From the NCBI GenBank assembly GCA_045540335.1, contig JAZQHC010000038.1:1-45391 (forward strand): 45,391 bases of DNA, written 5' to 3'. Position 1 is the first letter of the stretch, and each line of letters opens with the position of its first letter. This document shows, one piece after another, positions 1-7,463 of the stretch. The notes beneath the pieces were generated by a model. That model was not told where the DNA came from, made no database searches, and saw only the letters and a program-made list of their open reading frames with translations. The position numbers were made by a program, and so were the translations under genes. The DNA comes from RGIG7213 sp045540335. GTDB taxonomy: Bacteria; Bacillota; Clostridia; Oscillospirales; CAG-272.

Positions 1-1
1 C

Positions 2-76
2 AACGAGAAAAGAATCAAAGAGAAACTTGGGTGGATGAGTCCGATACAATATCGCCTAAACGCCTTGGCTGCATAA
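2..76 (+). CDS. IS3-family transposase (OrfB), 3' end only
   Basis: Only the last 24 codons lie in the window; the gene enters from the left edge. They read NEKRIKEKLGWMSPIQYRLN then ALAA and a stop. This is the typical tail of the IS3/IS150-group OrfB (DDE integrase), in which a basic segment is followed by G-x-M-S-P-x-x-Y/F-R. The catalytic core is outside the window, so activity cannot be judged. It points toward gatB, which ends about 100 bp away on the other strand. The family call is fairly safe; the subgroup is an inference. Confidence 0.75.
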   Translation, partial: NEKRIKEKLGWMSPIQYRLNALAA

Positions 77-79
77 AAA

Positions 80-135
80 TAGCGTAGCAGCCATCAAAAC
101 TACTACGCTATAAAAAAGTCTAACTTTTTGGGGTC
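80..135 (+). mobile_element. Right end of an IS3-family element
   Basis: After the transposase stop there is a hairpin (80-87 with 103-110, stem TAGCGTAG) followed by an A-rich run and then GTCTAACTTTTTGGGGTCA at about 118-135. This resembles the terminal inverted repeat of IS3/IS150-like elements of Firmicutes. The exact boundary and any target duplication cannot be set, because the left end is outside the window. The element seems to have inserted about 37 bp downstream of the gatB stop. Confidence 0.55.
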
Positions 136-172
136 ACATCACACATCAGATGTGCAAACGGGGAATTTTTAA

Positions 173-1609
173 TTACATTTTATTTATTTCGTTGATAAGC
201 ATTTCTTTCAGCAATTGGGGATTACAGTTTCCGCCAAGCTGCTTCATTGCTTTTCCGAACAGCGCCATTATCGCCTTTTCTTTTCCGCCTTTATAATCGG
301 CAACCGCTTTGGGATCAGCTGCGATAACCGCCTTTACAACCTCTTCAACCTTACCTGTATCGTTTGATACGATAAACCCATTCTTTTCAGCGTATTCCGT
401 GGGTACGATATCTTCTTCAAACATAGCGGCAAGTATTTTCTTTGCATTTGCATGTGTAACCTTGCCTTCTGAAATAAGAAGTATCAATTCACCAAGGGAT
501 TCGCCATTTATATCAAGGTCGTCCATCGTTTGCTGCTTTTTATTGAGTATCGTCATACAGTCTGTTATCAGTCTGTTTGCCACTTCCTTTGCCATTCCGC
601 ATTTTGCATACGCAGTATCGAAAACGTCACAGAAGGCCCTTGAAGAGATAAGCTGGTCTGCATCGTATTCACTCAAGCCAAGCTCGTTTATATACTTTTC
701 CCTTTTTACACGGGGGCGTTCGGGAAGCGTTTTTTCTGTCTTTTCATACCATTCGTCATCGATAACTACGGGCATTATATTAGGATCCGGGAAATATCTG
801 TAATCGCCTGCAGTTTCTTTATTTCTCATAGCAAAGCTTTTACCCTTAACATCATCCCAGCGGCGAGTTTCCTGCACAAGCTCTTCTGTGCCGTTTTCTA
901 TGGCGTCAATATGCCTTGACGTTTCATATTCGATAGCCCTTACGATAGCAGAAAGCGAGTTCATATTTTTCATCTCGGTTCTTACGCCGAGAACGTCACT
1001 TCCTTCCGGGCGAACGGAAAGGTTAACGTCGCACCTCATAGAGCCTTGTTCCCAACGGCAGTGGGAAACCTTTGCAAAACGAAGAAGCGAACGCAATTCT
1101 TCAAGATACGCAACAACCTCTTCCGCGCTTGAAAGGTCGGGGCGGCTTACGATCTCTATAAGCGGCACGCTTGTTCTGTTAAAGTCAACCAAGGACGTAT
1201 CTGTCCAATCATCGTGAACAAGCTTACCTGCGTCTTCTTCCATATGGATCTGTTTTATACCGATCTTCTTTTCGCCGTTTGCAGTTTGTATCGGAACGTA
1301 TCCATCAACGCAAATGGGCGCAAACCATTGCGTTGTTTGGTACGAGCAAGGAAGGTCGGGATAATAATAACTTTTTTTATCAAACGTTGTAGTTCTGTTT
1401 ATTTTACAGTTTAGCATCATGCCTGCGGTCATTCCCAGATCAACTACATGCTTATTCACTATCGGAAGCATTCCGGGCATACCGCAGCAAGCGGGGCAAA
1501 CGTGATCGTTTTGTTCGCCGCCGAATTTTGCACTGCAAGAGCAGAAAATTTTCGATTCCGTAGCAAGCTCAACATGAACTTCAAGTCCTATAACTGTTTC
1601 GTAACGCAT
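173..1609 (-). CDS. gatB: Asp-tRNA(Asn)/Glu-tRNA(Gln) amidotransferase subunit B
   Basis: GatB is the kinase/transamidase subunit of GatCAB. It phosphorylates the side chain of misacylated Asp-tRNA(Asn) or Glu-tRNA(Gln) and replaces the phosphate with ammonia. The 478-residue protein has the usual length. It starts MRYETVIGLEVHVEL, carries the zinc cysteines (CSCS near residue 23 and CPAC near 39), the EEDAGKL segment and PLIEIVSRPDLSS, and ends in the YqeY-like tRNA-binding tail. A strong ribosome binding site (GGGAGGGGAAG) precedes the ATG. It is the last gene of the operon, 15 bp after gatA. Nothing in it looks degraded, in contrast to gatA. Confidence 0.97.
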   Translation of the reverse strand: MRYETVIGLEVHVELATESKIFCSCSAKFGGEQNDHVCPACCGMPGMLPIVNKHVVDLGMTAGMMLNCKINRTTTFDKKSYYYPDLPCSYQTTQWFAPICVDGYVPIQTANGEKKIGIKQIHMEEDAGKLVHDDWTDTSLVDFNRTSVPLIEIVSRPDLSSAEEVVAYLEELRSLLRFAKVSHCRWEQGSMRCDVNLSVRPEGSDVLGVRTEMKNMNSLSAIVRAIEYETSRHIDAIENGTEELVQETRRWDDVKGKSFAMRNKETAGDYRYFPDPNIMPVVIDDEWYEKTEKTLPERPRVKREKYINELGLSEYDADQLISSRAFCDVFDTAYAKCGMAKEVANRLITDCMTILNKKQQTMDDLDINGESLGELILLISEGKVTHANAKKILAAMFEEDIVPTEYAEKNGFIVSNDTGKVEEVVKAVIAADPKAVADYKGGKEKAIMALFGKAMKQLGGNCNPQLLKEMLINEINKM

Positions 1610-1624
1610 AAATCTTCCCCTCCC

Positions 1625-2788
1625 TTAAAGTGATTGTGCAAGCTTCAGCAAGCTTGCATCGGACAGCGCATTTCCGACTAATTGAACGCCGTTAACGACT
1701 ACTGCAGGAAGCCCCGTAACAGATGCAGGCGCAGTGTAAAGGCTTTCGCTATATGCAGTTGTATCATTACTGCAAGCAGGGCAATACGCCGTTTTAGAAC
1801 ATGCAGGTAACAATACTGCATCATATGTCTTGAAAATATCGGCAAAGGCTTCGCATATTACGCGCCTCATTCTTAATGCCTTATCATACAGCTTCATATA
1901 GTTTTCTGTTGAAAGCACGTAAGAACCGTACAGTACCGTTCTTTTAGTATTGTATCCGAATGCTTCGGTACGGCTGTTTGTGTAAAGCTCGTCAATAGTT
2001 TTATAGTTAGGTGTGCGATAACCGTATTTTACACCATCGTATCTTGAAACGTTGTTGCAAAGCTCGGCGGACATAAGCGTATTCCATACGGGTTTTGCGG
2101 AAAGCAGTATTTCACAGCTTATCTCTTCCACCTGAACACCGCAATCGGATTTGAATTTTTCTATCTGTGCAAGTGTTTTTTCATCTATCTGCGACAAAAA
2201 TTCTTTTATAACCGCAATCTTTTTTATCGGGCGCGCTTCTTTAGCAGTATTGCACTTTTCTTCAGGCAGGCTTGTGCCGTCTTTAGCATCATTTCCGCAA
2301 ATAGCAAACAAAACCTCTGCACATTTTTCCGCAGTTTCGGCAGTAACGCAAACCGCCTCTCCGGAGCATGCTGCAGGTATCGTACCAAATCTTGAAACTA
2401 TGCCGTAAGTCGGTTTGATGCATACAAGATTTGAAATTGCTGCACCGCGCCTTTGTGCGCCGTTAACATCAAGCCCTATGCACGCTTCTGCATCGCCTGA
2501 TTTTACGGCAACGCAGCCGGCGCTTTGATATTTTCCATCTTCGCTTGCTGCACCGAAATAAGAAGTTTCGCCCAAAAGGTCTATCGAAAATTCTCCAACG
2601 TTTACTTTTCCGCCTATATGATATTCTGCATTTTTAAGCTTTGTAACAACCTCCGCTTCAAACAAGCTTACATACCCTTCAAGCATTTTACTGCCTGCGG
2701 TAGTAGGCATATCGGCAGTTAATATCATATCTTCCAAAACGACGGTATTTTCACATACTTTATCGTTTTTAGTTATATATATACTCAT
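1625..2788 (-). CDS. gatA: GatA-like amidotransferase subunit A lacking the catalytic triad
   Basis: GatA normally hydrolyses glutamine and channels ammonia to GatB through a Lys-cisSer-Ser amidase triad. This homologue has 387 residues against about 480 and lacks most of the usual N-terminal 60-70. Recognisable blocks are GKVNVGEF (60-67), KPTYGIVSRFG (125-135) and a C-terminal GLPAVVVNG. The AIKDNI block reads VLEDMI, so the scissor Lys is Glu19. The Gly/Ser-rich cis-Ser loop (GGSSGGS) is shortened to SAGCVAVKSGD. The nucleophile block GSDTGGSIRQPA reads GLDVNGAQRRGAA, putting Ala111 at the Ser. The frame is intact with a good ribosome binding site, so it is expressed as a protein rather than a frameshifted relic. 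Position between gatC and gatB makes the GatA identity firm. I infer no glutaminase activity. Confidence 0.9.
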   Translation of the reverse strand: MSIYITKNDKVCENTVVLEDMILTADMPTTAGSKMLEGYVSLFEAEVVTKLKNAEYHIGGKVNVGEFSIDLLGETSYFGAASEDGKYQSAGCVAVKSGDAEACIGLDVNGAQRRGAAISNLVCIKPTYGIVSRFGTIPAACSGEAVCVTAETAEKCAEVLFAICGNDAKDGTSLPEEKCNTAKEARPIKKIAVIKEFLSQIDEKTLAQIEKFKSDCGVQVEEISCEILLSAKPVWNTLMSAELCNNVSRYDGVKYGYRTPNYKTIDELYTNSRTEAFGYNTKRTVLYGSYVLSTENYMKLYDKALRMRRVICEAFADIFKTYDAVLLPACSKTAYCPACSNDTTAYSESLYTAPASVTGLPAVVVNGVQLVGNALSDASLLKLAQSL

Positions 2789-2807
2789 TTTTCAGCCTCT
2801 TTCTGCC

Positions 2808-3089
2808 TTAATCAACAAGGCGCGGAACTTGCCAGTATCCATCTACTGTTTCGGGGGCATTCTTTTGAAGATCTTCCCTTTGGAACTTCTTAATCTCTAC
2901 GTCTTCACGAATAATATTGACCATGGGCATAACGTGCACCATTCTTTCAACGTTTTCCGTATCAACAGAAAAAACAGGGGCAAAATCTTCTGCGCACCTC
3001 GCAAAAAACTCTGAAAGCTTTCCCTTTTCTTCTTCTGTAAGGGAAAGTTGATTCAATCTTTCAAGCCTGTGTAATTCTTTTTCGTTCAT
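2808..3089 (-). CDS. gatC: Asp-tRNA(Asn)/Glu-tRNA(Gln) amidotransferase subunit C
   Basis: This is the small GatC subunit that wraps around the GatA-GatB interface and stabilises the complex. The protein is 93 residues and has the family pattern: an N-terminal helix with LERLNQLSLTEEE, then DFAPVFSVDTENVE, and a C-terminal VPRLVD that matches the usual VPRVV/VPKVL end. I chose the ATG at 3089 because AGAAGGGA sits 11 bp upstream of it, whereas the upstream in-frame ATG at 3101 overlaps that ribosome binding site. The gene lies between aspS and gatA, about 20 bp from gatA. Confidence 0.93.
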   Translation of the reverse strand: MNEKELHRLERLNQLSLTEEEKGKLSEFFARCAEDFAPVFSVDTENVERMVHVMPMVNIIREDVEIKKFQREDLQKNAPETVDGYWQVPRLVD

Positions 3090-3129
3090 AATTAAAACCA
3101 TCCCTTCTTATAAGTGACCGTATTAACGA

Positions 3130-4860
3130 TCAATCTCTGATTTTAATATTTGCTTCTCTCAACTGTTGTTCGGTTACCTCGCCGGGTGCGCCCATCAACA
3201 GATCCTGTGCGTTTCCGTTAAGCGGGAAAGCAATTACATCTCTGATAGTTTCTTCGCCCGCAATAAGCATTATCATTCTGTCAACACCGGGCGCCATACC
3301 TGCGTGGGGCGGTGCACCGTATGAAAACGCATTATAAAGTGCGCCGAATTTCGCCTTAAGATCCTCTTCGCCGTAGCCTGCGATTTCAAACGCCTTACGC
3401 ATGATTTCAGGGTTATGGTTTCTTACCGCACCGGAAGAAAGCTCTACCCCGTTGCATACGATATCGTACTGATATGCGAATATTTCAAGCGGATCTTTGT
3501 TTAAAAGGGCATCCATGCCGCCCTGCGGCATAGAGAACGGGTTGTGCGTAAAGTCTATTTTATTTGTTTCTTCGTTTAATTCATACATCGGGAAATCAAC
3601 GATAAAGCAAAATTCGTAAGAATCTTTGTTTATAACGTCAAGCGTTTCGCCAAGCCATGTTCTTATTTCGCCTGCCAAACGGTTTACAACAGCAGGTGCA
3701 TCGCAAATAAAGAATAACGTTTCGCCTTCTTTTATACCAACGAGATTCGTAAGGGTATCCCTTTGCTCGTCAGAAAGGAATTTCGCAATAGGACCTTTGT
3801 ATTCTCCGCCGTTGAGGGTAAGATAGCCAAGGCCTTTCATACCAATGCTCATCGCGAATTTAAGGGAATCTTCAAAGAATTTCTTTGATCTTCCTGCACA
3901 ATCTGCAACTATACCTCTTACAGGCTTACCTTTAAACAACGGGAATTCAACCGTGCTGAAAAATTCGGTAAGATCCTGAATAATAAGCGGGTTTCTCAAA
4001 TCGGGCTTATCAGTACCGTATTTAATCATAGAATCTGCAAATGTAATGCGTTTGAACGGCGGCTTTGAAACGGCTTTATCAGTAAATTCATTAAATGTAT
4101 TATATACAACCTTTTCTGCAACCTCAAAAACATCTTCCTGCGTAGCGAAAGACATTTCAAAGTCAAGCTGGTAGAATTCACCGGGGGAACGGTCTTGCCT
4201 TGCATCTTCATCGCGGAAGCAAGGTGCTATTTGGAAATATTTATCAAAGCCGGAAGCCATAAGCAACTGTTTGAACTGCTGGGGTGCTTGCGGCAAAGCG
4301 TAAAACTTGCCCTTATGCTTTCTGCTGGGAACAAGATAATCGCGCGCGCCTTCAGGCGAGGAAGCTGTAAGAATGGGGGTTTGAATCTCTAAAAATCCCA
4401 TTTCTTCCATCTGTTTTCTCAAATAACTGATAACTTTCGAACGAAGAACGATGTTGGAGTGTATTTTAGGGTTACGCAAATCAAGATAGCGGTGCTTTAA
4501 TCTGATATCTTCCCTTGTATTTGTAGATGCTGATATTTCAAAAGGCAATCCGGATTTACACGGGCCGAGAACCTCTAAATGATCAGCGCGAAGCTCTACC
4601 ATACCTGTTTGTATTTTTGCGTTTATTGTATCTTCATCTCTTTGCGTTACTGTGCCCTTCACCAAAACTACAGTTTCTTTAGGCAAACCGTTGATAAGGC
4701 TTTCATCTGAAAATACTACCTGCGTGATACCGTAATGGTCGCGCAAATCAACGAAAATAACGCCGCCATGATCCCTAACGGTGTCTATCCAGCCCGTCAG
4801 CACGGCGTTTTTTCCGATATCGGAAACCCTTAATTCATTACAAGTGTGCGTTCTTAACAT
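3130..4860 (-). CDS. aspS: Aspartyl-tRNA synthetase, bacterial type
   Basis: Class II synthetase that charges tRNA(Asp), and probably tRNA(Asn) if non-discriminating. At 576 residues it has the long bacterial layout: OB-fold anticodon domain, catalytic core split by a GAD insert, and C-terminal motif 3 (GMAPGVDRMIMLIAG). Motif 2 reads CFRDEDARQDRSPGEFYQLD and the flipping-loop region PEGARDYLVPSR is present. The start at 4860 (MLRTHTCNEL) is preceded by AAGGAGG; the upstream in-frame ATG has no such site. Linkage to gatCAB and the T-box suggests that it supplies Asp-tRNA(Asn) for amidation; this is inference. Confidence 0.97.
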   Translation of the reverse strand: MLRTHTCNELRVSDIGKNAVLTGWIDTVRDHGGVIFVDLRDHYGITQVVFSDESLINGLPKETVVLVKGTVTQRDEDTINAKIQTGMVELRADHLEVLGPCKSGLPFEISASTNTREDIRLKHRYLDLRNPKIHSNIVLRSKVISYLRKQMEEMGFLEIQTPILTASSPEGARDYLVPSRKHKGKFYALPQAPQQFKQLLMASGFDKYFQIAPCFRDEDARQDRSPGEFYQLDFEMSFATQEDVFEVAEKVVYNTFNEFTDKAVSKPPFKRITFADSMIKYGTDKPDLRNPLIIQDLTEFFSTVEFPLFKGKPVRGIVADCAGRSKKFFEDSLKFAMSIGMKGLGYLTLNGGEYKGPIAKFLSDEQRDTLTNLVGIKEGETLFFICDAPAVVNRLAGEIRTWLGETLDVINKDSYEFCFIVDFPMYELNEETNKIDFTHNPFSMPQGGMDALLNKDPLEIFAYQYDIVCNGVELSSGAVRNHNPEIMRKAFEIAGYGEEDLKAKFGALYNAFSYGAPPHAGMAPGVDRMIMLIAGEETIRDVIAFPLNGNAQDLLMGAPGEVTEQQLREANIKIRD

Positions 4861-4920
4861 ACTTAAACTCCTCCTTACGGATATATTATGCATATTATTA
4901 AATGGGATTTATGCAAATAA

Positions 4921-5150
4921 AAAATGCCCTTCATCCCCTATGGGACGAAAGACACACTTCCGCGGTACCACCCAAATTGGTTGCGGTAACAACCCACTTT
5001 TGTTTGTGTGCGGTTCTAATAACGGACTTCCGCGTTCTTCCGCAGCTTAGGAGCGTTTTTCACCGAATACCGTTTACCGTCTTGCACCCACCGACAGCTC
5101 TCTGAAAACGGAAGATCGCCTACTCTCTCCATCAACGCATTTTACACAAC
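4921..5150 (-). promoter_or_regulatory. T-box riboswitch leader of the aspS-gatCAB operon
   Basis: Read on the minus strand, the leader has an AG-box-like AGAGAG (about 5095-5101), a GGTGGGTG apical motif, the CCGTTATT segment that precedes the antiterminator, and the hallmark T-box TTGGGTGGTACCGCGG (4960-4976). The intrinsic terminator follows: CTTTCGTCCC (4951-4942) pairs with GGGATGAAGG (4937-4928) around ATAG, then a U tract. An AAC triplet (5057-5055), just before the conserved GCTCCTAAGCTG, is the best specifier candidate and would mean tRNA(Asn). The specifier call is an inference; the T-box itself is certain. Confidence 0.95.
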
Positions 5151-5153
5151 GGA

Positions 5154-5182
5154 AATATACCATACTATTACAGACTTGTCAA
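5154..5182 (-). promoter_or_regulatory. Sigma-70-type promoter of the T-box/aspS-gatCAB operon
   Basis: A perfect TTGACA (5182-5177, minus strand) is followed by a 17 bp spacer and TATATT (5159-5154). It lies immediately upstream of the T-box leader, as expected for a transcript regulated by antitermination. Confidence 0.85.
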
Positions 5183-5241
5183 TAGGATTTTTGAAAAATT
5201 TACTTATTTTTTAATATTATCATTAAAAACAAACATAAAAA

Positions 5242-5268
5242 TTGAGGGCTAAACCAATCAGCCCTCAA
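5242..5268 (-). terminator. Rho-independent terminator after the acetyltransferase gene
   Basis: Nine-bp stem TTGAGGGCT/AGCCCTCAA with a 9-nt loop, followed on the minus strand by TTTTTATG. It sits 9 bp past the stop of the hexapeptide acetyltransferase gene. Confidence 0.85.
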
Positions 5269-5276
5269 CTATAAAT

Positions 5277-5876
5277 TTACATGATTTCGTTAAGCAAACG
5301 TTCATCATTGTCGATATTTTTAATTACCCTTGCAGGATTTCCTGCCACAACGCAGTTATCCGGCACATCTTTGGTAACGACAGATCCCGCCCCAATGATA
5401 ACCTTGTTGCCTATATTTATATTTCCGATAATGGAAGAGTTCGCGCAAACGTACACGTGATCTCCAAAATGCGGAAAATAGTTACCGTTTCTTCCTATAA
5501 CCACCCCCGGACCCACACGGAAATTTTTTCCCGCACCTGCGGTGTATATTACAGCAACGTTATGAGATATCATAAAGCCCGGACCTATAGCACCGCCGCC
5601 GATTTCTATGGTGTCAAGCGCGGGCAAAAACCATTTACTGATCTTTACCAAATGCGGATGATGTATCATGCGCAGATAGAATATGCTTCTGAATTCCTTA
5701 TGTCTTAAAAGAAGATAATTTAATAACAGGGTTCTGCTTTTATGCTTATTTTTGAAGCTATCCCATTTTAAATTTCGGTCAACGTCGGCATCTACAAGAT
5801 CTTTTATCGGTTTACCGCTTAAATTATACAAAACATCTGCAACGATGCACTTTATGCTTGAAAAATACACGTTCAT
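5277..5876 (-). CDS. Left-handed beta-helix acetyltransferase, CysE-like
   Basis: The 199-residue protein has a helical N-terminal third and then hexapeptide repeats (about residues 90-185), including GAIGPGFMISHNVAVIY, IIGNINIGNKVIIGAGSVVTKDVP and NCVVAGNPARVI, the standard end of serine- or sugar-type O-acetyltransferases. Such trimeric enzymes use acetyl-CoA. The layout resembles serine acetyltransferase-like proteins of polysaccharide and cysteine pathways, but I see no cysteine or capsule genes nearby, so the substrate is open. It starts 15 bp after the ABC ATPase gene with ribosome binding site AAGGAAGG, and it may be the last gene of the amino acid transport operon. A link to sulfur amino acid uptake is possible but unproven. 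Confidence 0.8.
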   Translation of the reverse strand: MNVYFSSIKCIVADVLYNLSGKPIKDLVDADVDRNLKWDSFKNKHKSRTLLLNYLLLRHKEFRSIFYLRMIHHPHLVKISKWFLPALDTIEIGGGAIGPGFMISHNVAVIYTAGAGKNFRVGPGVVIGRNGNYFPHFGDHVYVCANSSIIGNINIGNKVIIGAGSVVTKDVPDNCVVAGNPARVIKNIDNDERLLNEIM

Positions 5877-5891
5877 CGGCTTAAACCTTCC

Positions 5892-6689
5892 TTATAAAAC
5901 CTTGGCAAGGAAGCTTTTTAATCTTTCGCTTTTCGGGTTATCAAAAAATTCTTGCGGGCACGCTTCTTCAACTATTACGCCCTCGTCTATGAAAACTATC
6001 CTGTCTGCCACTTCGCGTGCAAAGCCCATTTCGTGCGTAACAACAACCATCGTCATACCTTCTTGTGCCAATTTTTTCATAACCTCAAGTACCTCGCCAA
6101 CCATTTCCGGGTCGAGTGCCGAGGTAGGCTCGTCAAACAACATAACGTCGGGGTTCATGCACAAAGCCCTTACGATAGCAACGCGCTGCTTTTGACCGCC
6201 TGAAAGCTGTGCAGGGTAATTATCTGCTTTGCTTTCAAGATTAACCTGACGAAGCAACTGTTCTGCTTTTTTTCTTATTTCCGCCTTTGATTCGGCAATA
6301 GGCTTAAGATCTTCTTCATTATATGGCTTTTTAAAAAATTTATTTCTTCGTGCCCTTCTTGCCTTTTGTTTAGCCACGTAAATAGGTGCAAGCATTATAT
6401 TTTCAATAACCGTTTTGTTATTGAAAAGGTTAAAATGTTGGAAAACCATTCCTATTTTTTGTCTGTGTATATTTATGTCAACAGACATATCTGCCAAATC
6501 CTCGCCATGAAAAATTATGCTTCCTGAGGTGGGGTCTTCCATACAGTTCAAGCAACGCAGCAGCGTACTTTTACCGGAGCCTGACGGGCCGAGAATAACT
6601 ACTTTTTCGCCTTTATTGATCGTGATGCTTATGTTTTTCAAAACCTGCAGATCACCAAAGGATTTACACAGATTGGATACCTTTATCAC
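5892..6689 (-). CDS. Polar amino acid ABC transporter, ATP-binding protein
   Basis: A GlnQ/HisP-type ATPase of 265 residues that powers uptake with the adjoining permease and binding protein. Walker A is GPSGSGKST (residues 34-42), the signature is LSGGQKQR, Walker B is VMLFDEPTSALDPE, and the switch His is in VVVTHEMGF. It starts at a GTG that overlaps the permease end by 26 bp, which suggests coupled translation. Between the Q-loop region and the signature there is a basic insert (about residues 110-140, with KARRARRNKFFKK) of roughly 25 residues that usual GlnQ proteins lack. The substrate cannot be told from the ATPase. Confidence 0.95.
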   Translation of the reverse strand: MIKVSNLCKSFGDLQVLKNISITINKGEKVVILGPSGSGKSTLLRCLNCMEDPTSGSIIFHGEDLADMSVDINIHRQKIGMVFQHFNLFNNKTVIENIMLAPIYVAKQKARRARRNKFFKKPYNEEDLKPIAESKAEIRKKAEQLLRQVNLESKADNYPAQLSGGQKQRVAIVRALCMNPDVMLFDEPTSALDPEMVGEVLEVMKKLAQEGMTMVVVTHEMGFAREVADRIVFIDEGVIVEEACPQEFFDNPKSERLKSFLAKVL

Positions 6690-7383
6690 TCTTTCTCAGA
6701 CTCCTTTCCATGATTTTTATAAGCATACTTATAAAGAACACGAGAACAACGTAAATAAGCGCCATTGCAAGATACGGAACCATAAATTCATAACTATTAG
6801 ATCCCATATAGTTAAACGCAACGTAAAGGTCGGTTGCACCAACAAAGCTTACTACGGACGTTTCTTTAATGAGCACGATAAATTCATTTCCCAACGTAGG
6901 AAGAATATTTTTAACTGCTTGCGGAACAACTATCTTCATCATCGTGGCCGAAAAAGACAAGCCCATAGCACGGCCGCCTTCCATCTGCCCGCTATCAACA
7001 GACAAAATACCGGCACGCATTATTTCAGAAATATACGCACCTGAATTTAACCCGAATACAATAACGGAAACTGCCACCGACGTCATCTTAACGCCGATTA
7101 TCGGCAGCATTACATAGTAAAACAGCAGCAGTTGAACAACTATAGGTGTACCACGGAAAAAGCCTACGTAAAAGTTACATATTCTATTCAATATACGCGG
7201 TAAAAGCTTGTACTTCGGCATAACGCGCACGGTTGCTATCAGCGTGCCTATGCAAATACCTATTAGAAGGCCCAATACAGCAATTATAAGGGTATTTTGC
7301 AACCCCTCTAAAACGCGCTTGTAACCGCCGTAATCTATAAACTGCTGTATAAAGACTTCAATTTTTCTATCGAAATTTCCCAT
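6664..7383 (-). CDS. Polar amino acid ABC transporter, permease
   Basis: Inner membrane subunit of the HisM/GlnP family, 239 residues. A long hydrophobic segment near residues 28-50 is followed by FRGTPIVVQLLLFYY, and the coupling (EAA) loop is represented by MEGGRAMGLSFSATMMKIVVPQAVKNILP. These are standard for the His/Glu/Gln/Arg permease family. It follows the binding protein gene and precedes the ATPase, the usual order in Firmicutes. A single permease gene implies a homodimer. Between it and the binding protein gene lies a 14-bp stem-loop. Confidence 0.95.
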   Translation of the reverse strand: MGNFDRKIEVFIQQFIDYGGYKRVLEGLQNTLIIAVLGLLIGICIGTLIATVRVMPKYKLLPRILNRICNFYVGFFRGTPIVVQLLLFYYVMLPIIGVKMTSVAVSVIVFGLNSGAYISEIMRAGILSVDSGQMEGGRAMGLSFSATMMKIVVPQAVKNILPTLGNEFIVLIKETSVVSFVGATDLYVAFNYMGSNSYEFMVPYLAMALIYVVLVFFISMLIKIMERSLRKSDKGIQSV

Positions 7384-7402
7384 TGAAATTACCTATTCTA
7401 CC

Positions 7403-7435
7403 ACAAACGCCTCACCCGACAGGTGAGGTGTTTGT
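7403..7435 (-). terminator. Intercistronic stem-loop between binding protein and permease genes
   Basis: Fourteen-bp stem with one G-U pair and a 5-nt loop, 28 bp past the binding protein stop. No U run follows on the minus strand, so it is probably not a full terminator. Such structures often protect or process the 3' end of the highly expressed binding-protein message. Confidence 0.6.
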
Positions 7436-7463
7436 ATAATGTAATGTTTTATCGATATTATGA

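Noticed and set aside
1625..2788. GatA read as a frameshifted pseudogene
   Set aside because: The single frame is open from a good ribosome binding site to a stop 15 bp before gatB, with family blocks in the right order. The catalytic losses are substitutions and a short loop deletion, not frame breaks.
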